A stretch of DNA of 64,000 bases, from contig NW_026647306.1 of the NCBI RefSeq assembly GCF_950295315.1, positions 1 to 64,000 on the forward strand. The letters run 5' to 3'. Below are positions 22,226-32,575 of this stretch, in pieces (positions within the stretch are counted from its first letter, which is position 1; each line of letters begins with the position of its first letter). The notes below the pieces were generated by a model. The model made no database searches, was not told where the DNA came from, and was given only the letters and a program-made list of their open reading frames with translations. The DNA comes from Erinaceus europaeus. Lineage: Eukaryota; Chordata; Mammalia; Eulipotyphla; Erinaceidae. The position numbers and the translations under genes were made by a program.

Positions 22226-22769
22226 ATTTCTCTTTTTCTAACAAGATTTACTGATATGTAATGTACATACAATTATCTGTATCCCCTTATAGTTGATGAC
22301 TTGATGAATTTTGACATTGACCACCACCACAGTTGATAGAATATTTTAGTGTCTGCTGATTTAGTCTATATCTTTCCCATTCAAAATTTTGAATTATGTC
22401 CTGCCAGCTCGTTCTAGCCATCAGAATTGCTGTGGAGAAATCAGCTGGTTGTCTTAATGGATTTCCTTATGGGCAACTTTGCTTTCCTTTAGCTTCTTTT
22501 AAAATTGTTTAACCTTGGGCTTTGGCATTTTAGTTGCTTTTGCTTTGGTGAACTTAGGTTTGGGTTTATTTATTTATTTTTGTGGTCTGAGAGCTTCCTG
22601 CATTGAGGGGTTGGGAGTATTATCTCCATCAGTTGAGGAATATTTTTCGCTAATATTTTTTCAAATAAGAATCCTGGTCCTTGTTCTTTTCTACTTTTGG
22701 CACCTCTGTGATATGAATGTTTGCTCCTCTTCATATTATCCCATAACACCTTTAAGTTATCGTCATTTG

Positions 22770-23050
22770 TTGGAGTTGGGTGATAGTGCAGTGGGTTAAG
22801 CGCACGTGGTGGGAAGTGCAAGGACTGGCAAAAGGATCCTGGTTCAAGCCCCTGGTTCCCCACCTGCAGGGGGGTCGCTTCACAAATAGTGAAGCAGGTC
22901 TGCAGGTGTCTGTCTTTCTCTCCCACTTCTGTCTTCTCCTCCTCTCTCCATTTCTCTCTGTCCTATCTCACAACAACAATAATAACTACAACAGCAATGA
23001 AAAACAAGGGCAACAAAAATGAAAATAAATGTAAAAAAAAACTTTATGAA
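22770..23050 (+). repeat. SINE type A with TSD
   Basis: Complete copy. AGTTATCGTCATTTG at 22755-22769 pairs with AGTTATCATCGTTTG at 23051-23065 (two mismatches). Confidence 0.88.
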
Positions 23051-23083
23051 AGTTATCATCGTTTGCTCTGATTCTTTTTCCTT

Positions 23084-23108
23084 CTCTCTCTCTCTCTCTC
23101 TCTCTCTT
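23084..23108. repeat. (TC)n microsatellite
   Basis: Uninterrupted TC dinucleotides. Confidence 0.9.
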
Positions 23109-23195
23109 TTTTCTTCCTCTAGTTCACTGTTTTGACTTTTGGTTTCTATTTTTCTGCTGGTGTTCCCCTTTACTGTATTTTTCTTTCTTCTTTCT

Positions 23196-23400
23196 TTTTT
23201 TTTTTTTTTCTTTTTCATCAGGGTTTTATCACTGGGGATCAGTGCTGGCATTATGAATCCACCCTTCCTGGTGACCTTTTGTTTTGTTTTTCTTTATTTT
23301 TGTTATAAACAAAGAGAAATAGAGAGATGGGGGGGAAGAGAGACTATATCTACAGCACTGCTCCATTGCTTATACTGTGTTTTCCCTACTTCACTGCATG
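23196..23400 (-). repeat. Old SINE with 3' module
   Basis: CATCAGGGTTTTATCACTGGG, TGCTGGCATTATGAATCCAC, GAGAAATAGAGAGATGG and a degraded head, all antisense. Confidence 0.6.
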
Positions 23401-23875
23401 CTTTATTTCTCTGATTTCTCCTTATGACTCCTTTCATAGTTTTTATGACTTTGTTGACATTTTCTTCCACTGAATTTTTCATTTCAGTGAGCATCTTTAG
23501 GACCATAAAATTTCACGTCTTCTTTAAGAAGTAATAGCATAAGGTAACTTTATTCTTTTCTTTAAGCTCTGTTGAATTTGGAATTTACTTCCATTTGCTA
23601 TCTTGGTTCATCATTGTGAGTGACTTCCTGTCTTCCCAGTCTAGTGCTTTATGAGAACCAAAGCCAGGGTCTGTGGGTGGGTTTGGGTAATTATAGTTTG
23701 CCATCACACCTGGGTGAAGCAATAGCACTGAAGTGGAGTCAGGTAGTGACCAAAAGTTTGAAATTGCAGGTCTTCTGTATATGAGATTGTGAATATCAGA
23801 TTCTGGCAGACCTTGTGACTTCTCACCCATCTCTGCTTCCAGGGCCAGTTACTATGGAAACCAAATTTCAGTGAA

Positions 23876-23935
23876 CTCTAAGCAATCTGCTTTGGTTACT
23901 GGGAGCTCTAAGCAATCTGCTTTGGTTACAGGGAG
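23876..23935. repeat. 30-bp tandem duplication
   Basis: Two units starting CTCTAAGCAATCTGCTTTGG lie at 23876-23905 and 23906-23935 with one mismatch (T versus A at unit position 25). Confidence 0.92.
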
Positions 23936-24172
23936 ACTGCTGTTGCCACTTACATGTGGTTTATAGCTTTTGTTTCTCTTTCCTCATTGTAAAGTTATAG
24001 GTACACAATTATAATTGCATGTAGTACCAGGATATCAGTTCAACATGTCCCTTTGCTAGCCTGATAGAAGCTCTGTATCTTAATGGTTCTTCTTCCTATT
24101 ATGGCTATTGTTTTGTGGAACAGCTTTTCACTTTGGTGACTTCTCTCCATGTTTTTGTTGCCTTCAGTTTTT

Positions 24173-24454
24173 AAAAAAAATTTTTTTATATTTATTTATT
24201 TTCCCTTTTGTTGCCCTTGTTTAACATTGTTGTGGTTATTGATGTTGTTGTTATTGGATAAGACAGAGAGAAATGGAGAGAGGAGGGGAAGACAGAGAGG
24301 GGGAGAAAAAGACAGACACCTGCAGACCTGCTTCACCGCTTGTAAAGCGACTCCCCTACAGGTGGGGAGCCGGGGGCTCAAACCAGGATCCTTACACAGG
24401 TCCTTGTGCTTTGCGCCACGTGCGCTTAACCCACTGCGCCACTGCCCGACTCCC
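24173..24454 (-). repeat. SINE type A with 14-bp TSD
   Basis: TGCCTTCAGTTTTT is repeated at 24159-24172 and 24455-24468. The copy is complete. Confidence 0.95.
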
Positions 24455-24577
24455 TGCCTTCAGTTTTTGTCCCTTACTGTGGAAACTTCTTTCAAATCTG
24501 AGTCCATTTCTGTGTGAGAATTTTTTATACATGTTGGGGCTTTGTTGTTTTTGGGTAAAGGAAAACAGACCCTTCTT

Positions 24578-25415
24578 TTTATTTATTTTTTAAATTTCTT
24601 TATTGGAGGATTATGGTTTACCTTGACAGTAAAGTACAATAGTATATCATAACATTTCCCAGTTTTCCACATAACAGTACAATCCTCAGTAGGTCTTATT
24701 CTGCCATCATGTTCCAAGACCTGAACCCTTCCCCCTCCGCACCCCAGAGTCTTTTACTTTGGTGTAATACACCAACTCCAGTCCGAGTTCTGCATTGTGT
24801 TTTCCCTTCTGATCTTGTTTTTCAACTTCTGCATATGAGTGCGATCAACTCATGTTCATTCTTTTGTTTCTGACCTAACATGATTCCTTCAAACTCCATC
24901 CAAGATGGAGTGAAGAAGGTGAATTCACACCATTTTTAATAGCTGAGTCGTAATCCGTTGTGTGTAAAAAACACAACTTGCTCAGCCACTCATCTGTTGT
25001 TGGACACCTTGGTTGCTTCCAGGTTTTGACTACTATAAATTGTGCTGACATGGACATAGGTGTACACAAATTTTTTTGGATGGGTGTGTTGGGTTCCTTA
25101 GGATATATCCCCAGGAGAAGAATTGCAGGATCATAGGGTAGGTCCATTTCTAGCCTTCTGAGAGTTCTCCAGACTGCTCTCCACAGGGGTTGGGCCAATT
25201 GACATTCCCACCAGCAGTGCAGGAGGGCTTCTTTGTCCCCTGTCCCCACAACCTCTCCAGCATTTGTTGCTGTTACCTTTTCTTATGTATGACATTCTCA
25301 CTGGAGTCAAGTGGTATCTCATTGTTGTCTTTATTTGCATTTCTCTGACAATCAATGACTTGGAGCATTTTTTCTTATGCTTGTTGGCAGTTCAGGTCTC
25401 TTCTATGGTGAATAT
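24578..25415 (-). mobile_element. LINE-1 3' end, antisense
   Basis: Minus-strand translation gives the ORF2 C-terminus ([47 protein letters not shown]), then a 3'UTR of about 300 bp and a T-rich end. The reading frame has local breaks, so this is a dead, 5'-truncated copy. Confidence 0.92.
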
Positions 25416-25429
25416 AAAACAGTACTTTC

Positions 25430-25697
25430 TGGGCAGTAGCACAGTGAGTAAAGCACATGTGGCTAGGACCGGTGTAAGGATCCTGGTTTGAGGCCCTGGC
25501 TTCTCACCTACAGGTGGTGAAGCAGGTCTGCAGGTGTCTATCTTTTTCTCCCCTTCTCTGTCTTCCCCTCCTCTCTCCATTTCTCTCTGTCCTATCCAAC
25601 AACGATGATAACAACAACAATAATAACTACAGCAACAATAAAAACAAACAAACAAACCAAAAAAACCAAGGGCAACAAAGGAGAAAATAAAATAAAA
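25430..25697 (+). repeat. SINE type A with TSD
   Basis: The head GGGCAGTAGCACAGTGAG and tail are present. AAACAGTACTTTCT and AAACAGTCCTTTCT flank it. Confidence 0.88.
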
Positions 25698-25890
25698 CAG
25701 TCCTTTCTATTTGATCATTTTAGCACTAGCCTTCACTGTTCTAAGTATACAATTCAGGGACTGGTAGTAGTTTTACAGAATTGTGCAGCAACCACCACAA
25801 TCTCATAGAACATTTTCAGCATTTCCAAAGGGACTTTGTAATTATTTATAAAATTTCAAACCTGACACTCATATTAAAAAGTTCTAGTTG

Positions 25891-26151
25891 TGGGAGTCGG
25901 GCGGTAGTGCAGCGGGTTAAGCGCACATGGCTCAAAGTGCAAGGACTGGCATAAGGATCCCAGTTCAAGCTCCAGGCTCCTCACCTACAGGCGGTGAAGC
26001 AGGTCTGCAGGTGTCTGTCTTTCTTTCCCCCTCTCTGTCTTCCCCTCCTCTCTCCATTTCTCTCTGTCCTATCCAAGCACGACAACCACAACAATAATAA
26101 CTACAACAATAAAACAATAAGGGCAACAAAAGGGAATAAATAAACATTACG
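25891..26151 (+). repeat. SINE type A with TSD
   Basis: Good copy (GGGAGTCGGGCGGTAGTGCA). AAAAAGTTCTAGTTG at 25876-25890 pairs with AAAAAGTTGTAATTG at 26152-26166. Confidence 0.93.
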
Positions 26152-26314
26152 AAAAAGTTGTAATTGTACTTATATCTTTTACAGCATTTATTGCTCACTC
26201 CATGTTCCAATCCAGCATCACACATTACCTTTGACTACCATGTCTCTGATCTCTTCAGTCTTCTTTAACCTTGAATTTCATTTACTTGCCTTTACATTGG
26301 CTCTTCATCCTTTT

Positions 26315-26518
26315 TCTTCTTAAAAACTTACTTATTCTTGAGAGAGTAAGAGAAAGGGAGAGAGAGAGAGAGAGAGAGAGAGTGTAAGAGAGCACAGAGC
26401 CTAACAGCACTTGTGCTGGAGCATCACTGGTCCATGTTGTGCTGGGAATAGAACTCAGGACCTCGTGCTTTTAAGTCTAGCTCTCTAGCTACTGTGCCAC
26501 CTCCTTGACTTCCTTTCT
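26315..26518 (-). repeat. SINE type E with (GA)n
   Basis: A GAGAGA tract precedes GGAATAGAACTCAGGACCTCG and CTACTGTGCCACCTCC. Confidence 0.65.
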
Positions 26519-26699
26519 TTGTCTTTTAAGGCACTGACATTTTTTATAAGAACTGACTATTTGTAGAATGTCCTTGTATCCTTGTCTGATGTTTGAAAGT
26601 TTTGATTACTTCTAATATTTAAAGGTAGACTACTGATACAGATTCAGTCCCCTAAACCAGCATAAACCAATGCTGACTAATACTGAAGCAATGCTCTAC

Positions 26700-26870
26700 T
26701 AACGAATAAGCAAACAAACTAGACCATCTGGCTTGTGAGATTGATTCCTGTTTTCCCATACTCATGACCCAGGTTCGAGTCCCTGGTACGCTACATGGTT
26801 GTACTACAACTAAGCTCGCACATGGTAATGTGTGTGCTCCACTGGGAGCACCACTGCCTGGCCCCATTAT
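26700..26870. repeat. Composite SINE B fragment
   Basis: A sense box B (CCAGGTTCGAGTCCCTGG) lies next to an antisense head (GGAGCACCACTGCCTGGCCCC), so two pieces in opposite orientation adjoin. Confidence 0.4.
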
Positions 26871-26921
26871 AATAGCTTTTCCTTTCTTCCTGTCTTTCTC
26901 TCTCTCTCTCTCTCCTTTTTT

Positions 26922-27465
26922 AATATTTATTTATTTATTTTCCCTTTTGTTGCCCTTTTTAAAAAGTATTTATTTTTATTTATTCCCTTTTGCCGCCCTT
27001 GTTTTAATGTTCTAGTTATTACTGTTGTCGTTGATGTTGGATAGGACAGAGAGAAATGGAGAGAGGAGGGGAAAACAGAGAAGGGGAGAGAAAGATAGAC
27101 ACCTGCAGACCTGCTTCACCACTTGTTAAGTGACTCCCCTACAGGTGGGGAGCCGAGGGCTCGAACCGGGATCCTTAAGCCGGTCCTAGTGCTTTGCTCT
27201 ACGTGCGCTTAACCCGCTGCGCTACCGCCTGACTCTGTTGCCCCTGTTTTTTTTTTATTGTTGTTTTAGTTATTATTATTATTATGTCATCACTGTTGGA
27301 TAGGACAGAGAGAAATGGAGAGAGGAGGGGAAGACAGAGAGGGGGGAGAGAAAGAGAGACACCTGCAGACCTGCTTCACTGCCTGTGAAGCAACTCCCCT
27401 GCAGGTGGGGAGCCGAGGGCTTGAACCGGGATCCTTTTGCTGGTCATCGGCACTTCGCAATCTTT
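26922..27465 (-). repeat. SINE type A, host of a nested SINE
   Basis: The outer copy is split at 26958/27234 by a second type A. Its tail side is 26922-26958 and its body 27234-27465. Its head is truncated after GGCACTTCGCA. Confidence 0.85.
26959..27233 (-). repeat. SINE type A nested in type A
   Basis: Complete copy from TTATTCCCTTTTGCCGCCC to GCTACCGCCTGACTC. TGTTGCCC on both sides is the likely short duplication of the host. Confidence 0.85.
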
Positions 27466-27784
27466 CTCTCTTTCTATCTGAAAAATACAAGTTTTCCCAG
27501 AGCTGTGAAACTCTCAGTGTAACAAAAACAAGCCAAAAGGAAGGCTTGAATACCTGCATTCTATGGGTTCACCAGAGGGATCTCCGTGGATGGGTATAGT
27601 GGTGCTGTGGTGTCTGTCCCTCTTCTCTCTGTTTCTTTTCTCTACAATGAAGGAAAACAGAACTGGGATATCTGGCAACATGGGATACCCATTTCATTAA
27701 ATAGAACTGAGCAAGGACTACCCCATTCTATTTGGACTTTCTATTTTACCATGGCCTTACTTTTGTCCATATAGCTAGTGGATT

Positions 27785-27970
27785 GTGGTGTAGAGGCAGA
27801 GTCTTGTAATTGACTCCTTTCTGTTCCATCACTTACTTGAGCAACCTGAACTTACTTCCTCATCTATAATAGGTGGGTACTCTCTCTCCCTTTCTCTTAC
27901 TTACATCCCCATCAATATAACGGGGTAACATTTATTATTGTGATGAGAATTAAGTGAGATATATGTAAAA
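27785..27970 (+). repeat. MIR
   Basis: GAGCAACCTGAACTTACTTCC and ATTGTGATGAGAATTAAGTGA match MIR positions in order. Confidence 0.55.
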
Positions 27971-27974
27971 AAAC

Positions 27975-28206
27975 ATCGACTTGTCAACGCCCATATTCAG
28001 CGGTGAAGCAATTACAGAAGCCAGACCTTTCACCTTCTGCATCCCACAATGACATTGGGTCCGTACTCCCAGAGGGTTAAAGAATAGGAAAGCTATCAGG
28101 GGAGGGGATGGGATACGGAGACCTAGTGGTGGGAATTGTGTGGAGTTGTACCCCTCTTATCCTATGGTTTTGTCAATGCTTCCTTTTTATAAATTAAAAA
28201 AAAAAA
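27975..28206 (+). mobile_element. Family F 3' end
   Basis: GAAGCAATTACAGAAGCCAG, GGGAATTGTGTGGAGTTGTA and a TTATAAATTAAAAAA end. It is 5'-truncated. Confidence 0.85.
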
Positions 28207-28306
28207 TCCCTGGGACATCACTACCTATAATGAATAAGTAGTAGATAACTTATAACTTATATTCAGAAAAACTCATTTTGGAAAAAATCGAATGTTTCAG
28301 TGGGCA

Positions 28307-28597
28307 GTTTTTTAAAAAATTTATTTATTTTCCCTTTTGTTGCCCTTTTTTTATTGTTGCTGTAGTTATTATTGTTGTTATTGATGTTGTAGTTGTTATA
28401 TAGGACAGAGAGAAAAGGAGAGAGGAGGGGAAGACAGAGAGGGGGAGAGAAAGATAGACACCTGCAGACCTGCTTCACTGCCTGTGAAACGACTCCCCCT
28501 GCAGGTGGGGAGCCTGGGGCTCTAACCAGGATCCTTATTCAGGTCCTTGAGCTTGGTGCCATGGGAGCCTACCCAGCTGCGCTACTGCCCGACTCCC
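28307..28597 (-). repeat. SINE type A
   Basis: Complete antisense copy from TTTCCCTTTTGTTGCCC to GCGCTACTGCCCGACTCCCC. Confidence 0.9.
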
Positions 28598-29041
28598 CAA
28601 TTGGACTGGTTTTTATACCTGGGGCTCTATTAACTTTTCTTCCATACATGCAGATGGTATATGCTATGTACTATGCTTATTGTCACTCACTCCATATTCT
28701 GTATTGTGTGGTTCAGATGAGGTCAAATGCCAAATAGTGAATGATGAGCATAGAGGAGACACATGGACTAATGTGGCAGTCGTTATAGTGAAGTAAATAC
28801 CAGCAGTAGAGTGGTGAGGCTACATATTTTTTCAAATTTTTTTATCTTTATTTTTTTTCCCCATGGGACTAGAAAGTGTAAACAAGGAAGATCTAATGTG
28901 ATCTGGACATCATGGAAGTCTTCCCTCAGGCAGATCTATTTTACTTGGTCTGGTCTCATGGAGTTCCTTCCTAAGATCTGACAAAGAAAGTATCATTAGG
29001 AGATGTTTGGGATGCCTTTACAAATTGTTCAGGGTCTTATG

Positions 29042-29205
29042 GAATGGCTCCTGTGGATAGTGCACTGCTTGGTCATATGTTAAGTCCCAGGTTGGAGCAC
29101 TGCTCCCACCACATTGAAGGAAGTTTCAGTATTATGGTTTCTTTCACTCTCTATCTCTCTCCCTCTGTGTCCTTATAAACAAACAAGCAAACAAAAACCG
29201 CAGAA
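29042..29205 (+). repeat. Diverged SINE, type C/B
   Basis: CCCAGGTTGGAGCACTGC, then CTCTCTATCTCTCTCCCTC and an AAACAAACAAGCAAACAAAA tail. Confidence 0.5.
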
Positions 29206-29385
29206 GTAAACAGCCTGTCTCTAAGACTTAGTGAAAGCTATGGTGTTTATCATTGGTAGGGTTGGGGCATAGAACTTTGCTGGTTGGTGCAGTGTAGAAT
29301 TACATCCTGTAATCTTACAATCTTATAAATCATTATTATTAACAAAAAATGGCTTGTAAAAAAAGAAGTTGTTCAGAATTCTTTC

Positions 29386-29533
29386 TGAGTTTTAAAAAAA
29401 ATTATTTATTATAAAGATAGAAGGAGAGAGAAAGAACCTGGTATCACTCTGGTACATGTGCTACTGGGGATTGAACTCAGGACATCATGCTTGAGAGTCC
29501 AATGCTTTATCCACTGCGCCATCTCCCAGACCA
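29386..29533 (-). repeat. SINE type C with 13-bp TSD
   Basis: TCAGAATTCTTTC at 29373-29385 and 29534-29546. The antisense head CACTGCGCCATCTCCCAGACC is intact. Confidence 0.92.
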
Positions 29534-29576
29534 TCAGAATTCTTTCCTCATGACATATAAAGTGTGGATAGAAGCT

Positions 29577-29795
29577 GGGGGGGTGGGTGGTGGTGCATCT
29601 AGTTGAGCACACACGCTGGGTTCAAGCCCTGATGCCCACTTTCAAGTGAAAAGCTTCCGAAGTGGTGAAGCAGTATTTTCGTATCTCTTTAATTGTTTTT
29701 CTATATTTCCCCCTTCTTAGTTATATTTTCTCAATATATTTCTTCTCAATTTCTCCTTGTCTCTATCATGTAAAAAGTAAATATTTTAAAAATAG
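29577..29795 (+). repeat. SINE type B
   Basis: GGTGGTGGTGCATCTAGTTG head, GGGTTCAAGCCC box B, and an A-rich tail. Confidence 0.75.
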
Positions 29796-29840
29796 TTCTA
29801 GTCTTAAAAAACAAGAAAAGAAAACGTGTGGACGTTGAAT

Positions 29841-30130
29841 TTTTTTTTGCCTCCAGGGTTATCATTGGGTACTACGAATCCACTGCTCTTGGAGGCCATT
29901 TTTTGTCTCCCTTGTTGTTATTGTTATTATTGCTGTTGTTGTTGTTGGGTAGGACAGAGAGAAATCAAGAGAGGAGGGGAAGACAGAGGGGGAGAGAAAG
30001 AGAGACACCTGCAGATGTGAAGCGACCCTCCTGCAGGTGGGGAGCTAGGGCCTCAAACTGGGATCCTTATGCCAGTCCTTGCACTTCTCGCCACATAAAC
30101 TTAACCGCTGTGCTACTTGGCCTGGTTCCT
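29841..30130 (-). repeat. SINE type A-long with TSD
   Basis: The 3' module starts GCCTCCAGGGTTATCATTGG. TGGACGTTGAAT at 29829-29840 pairs with TGGATGTTGAAAT after the head. Confidence 0.85.
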
Positions 30131-31283
30131 TGGATGTTGAAATTTAGTTAGCCTCAAAGTTTTCTAATAGCTGACTTGGGTGAATATAGAGGTAGTTTAA
30201 ACTTATAATCTACAAGCTTATCCACTTAATAGCAAGTATTATAAATTTGATTAAACTATGCACATTTTTATGAGCATAGGAATAAATCCAGAATTTATAA
30301 ATTTGCAGATTCAAACGTAAACATTTAAAAATTGTATTGGTATTATTATTAATTATTAACAAGGTTTAATGATTTATAAAAATAACTCACGAAAATTTTT
30401 GTCATGTAGGTATCTACTGGGTCTTTTAACCTCAATTTATTTTACTTTTTGCACTTTGAAATTTTAGTGAGCTTCTTGAGAAGTTTCTGTTCTTTCACTA
30501 TGGGCGGTTCTGATTTATTATTTATTTATTTATTTATTTTCCCCCCATTTTTTTATAAGATGGGAACCGAGGAAACTAAATGCTGGACACTTTTGGAGGT
30601 AGGCCAAATACCAGAGAAATTAAAAAATTAAAGCACTTTGTCATGAAAGAGTCTTTTCTGTGCTTTTTTTTTTTTCCTCCAAAGTCCATCTTTATCTTTT
30701 ATTTGATCTTTCTTCCAGTATATGGGCCAACATTTAATCATTCTTTAATAGTTTGATTATGTATTATCTAGATAGAAAAAGGGCTGCTTTAATTGTTTGT
30801 CCTTCCCAAACCAGTATATCACTGTTCCTTGGAAATTAATTGGCAAAATCATTGAGCAATAGTGAATTCTTGTTACTCCTATTATCTCTCTTACTTTTTT
30901 CTTAACTAGTTCAGTGTTGGTCTTGTTAAATTCACTGTTTAAAAAAAAAAAAGTCTTAGAGACTTTAAAGGACCATGAACTTTGCAAATAGCATTACTAC
31001 CTAATTCACCCTTCTATTTATCCTCTATATCTAGTGTCAAGCCTTGTGCTTAAGAGACATTTATAAATATTTGTTCAAGAGAAAGTGACTGATTGAGAAC
31101 CTTTAGCTTCTTAGAGATGTTACTTGTGATTCCTAGTTATCAGTTAGCCCATGGGTGCTGACTGGATTTAATGTCTCTGAGTTGAGTAATATAGGTTTTG
31201 GCATTTTGATTATGTTTACAAGAAATAGAGACCATACTTTTGGTTTCTAGTTGCCACTTTGTCTGCATAAAGAAAGTACTGTT
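30131..31283 (+). other. FTO intron 1, SINE-free block
   Basis: AT-rich. A (TTTA)n-type run sits near 30518-30538. The short ORF at 30757-30987 resembles nothing I know. Confidence 0.55.
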
Positions 31284-31500
31284 CGACAGGGCGGAGTGGC
31301 AGTGCACCCAGTGGAGCTCACCAGTTACCATGCTCAAGGACTGGTGTTTGATTAGTTCCCCACTTGCAGGGGAGACACTTCATGGCTGAAGAAGCAGGCC
31401 TGCAGGTGTCTATCTTTCTCTCTTCAAATGGCCACTGAGAGCAGTGGATTCAGATTGCTGGCATTGAGCCCCAAAAATAACCCTGGTGGAAGAAAAAATA
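31284..31500 (+). repeat. SINE type B head with 3' module
   Basis: AGGGCGGAGTGGCAGTGCAC head, a shortened pyrimidine body, then GAGAGCAGTGGATTCAGATT and TTGAGCCCCAAAAATAACCC. Confidence 0.7.
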
Positions 31501-32025
31501 CCAAGTACAAGCAAAGTATTATAAATATTTATCTTAATGAATGAATTAATATCCAAGATTATAACCTACTATTGATGTTATTCTCTCTGCTAGTGAAAGG
31601 TAGGACTGGAAAATGAAGGAAATAATGGGAAGTGGTTAACAACATTGGAACTTTTAAATTACTTCATATGCTATCGTAGGTATTACTTTAAAATAAACCC
31701 TAGTCTTTAACACTTGTGTTAGTGACTTTCCAGAATTATTCTCTAGTGTTCTCATTCAGAAAACTAGTTTATCCCATATGTGTAGTGTTATTTGTTATTG
31801 CTGATTCATCATGCATGGTTTTATAACTTGTAGATGAAAAGAAGTTTATAGTTGAGTTGGTACTTTTGGAGCCTTAGAAAGATATACATATGTAATTTTG
31901 AGAAGTTGAATTTAGGTTGCTGCAGAGCACATTTATTTATCCTTTCCTGCATGGAACTTGTATTTTGCAAAATTGTCTCACCGTGGTGCCATTGGCATTG
32001 GTAATGCTCAGGAAATTATGATTTG

Positions 32026-32172
32026 TTGGTCCAGGAGATGGTGCTGGGTAGAGTGCAGGACTTGCAAGTGTGATGTCCTGAGTTTCATCCACTGCTTTGC
32101 TGAATACTGTTTCTTTTTCTTGATGTCAGTCTCTCTCATAAGCAATTAGATAAATCTTAAAACAAAAACAAA
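32026..32172 (+). repeat. SINE type C
   Basis: GGTCCAGGAGATGGTGCTGGG head and an AGATAAATCTTAAAACAAAA tail. Confidence 0.75.
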
Positions 32173-32230
32173 AATGGTTTGCATTGGTAGAGAGTTGTTT
32201 CCAACCATTTGTTCTTGACTTAATGTTTCT

Positions 32231-32560
32231 TTCTCTTTTTCTGCCTCCAGGGTTATTGCTGGGGCTTGGTGCCTGCACTATGAATCCACTGCTCCTGGAG
32301 GCTATTTTTTCCTTTTTGTTTCCCTTGTTGTTTATTGTTGTTGTTATTGCTGTCATTGTTGTTGGGTGGGACAGAGAGAAATCAAGTGAGGAGGGGAATA
32401 CAGAGAGGGGGAGAGAAAGATAAACATCTTCAGACTTGCTTCACAGCTTGTGAAGCGACCCCATGCAGGTGGGGAGCCGGGGATTCAAACCAGGATCCTT
32501 ACATGGGTCCTTGTACTTCATGCCATGTGCGCTTAACCCACTTCATTACCGCCCTGCCCC
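32231..32560 (-). repeat. SINE type A-long with 15-bp TSD
   Basis: TGACTTAATGTTTCT at 32216-32230 pairs with TGACATAATGTTTCT at 32561-32575 (one mismatch). The 3' module is intact. Confidence 0.94.
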
Positions 32561-32575
32561 TGACATAATGTTTCT

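Larger units (their letters stand above)
22500..23950 (-). mobile_element. Old LINE-1 5' region, antisense
   Basis: GAGCTTCCTGCATTG, CACCTCTGTGATATGAATGTT and CATATTATCCCATAACACC follow the antisense order typical of mammalian L1 5'UTR/ORF1 segments. It is broken by SINEs at 22770 and 23196. No intact ORF remains. Confidence 0.45.
25720..26620 (-). mobile_element. Possible ancient L1 fragment
   Basis: GTGCAGCAACCACCACAATCT, CCAATCCAGCATCACACATT and GAATGTCCTTGTATCCTTGTC resemble old L1M 3' sequence. SINEs at 25891 and 26315 interrupt it. Confidence 0.35.

Noticed and set aside
24875..25249. LINE-1 ORF2 C-terminal reading frame as a possible live gene
   Set aside because: Only the last part of ORF2 remains and the frame breaks, so it is a dead 5'-truncated copy.
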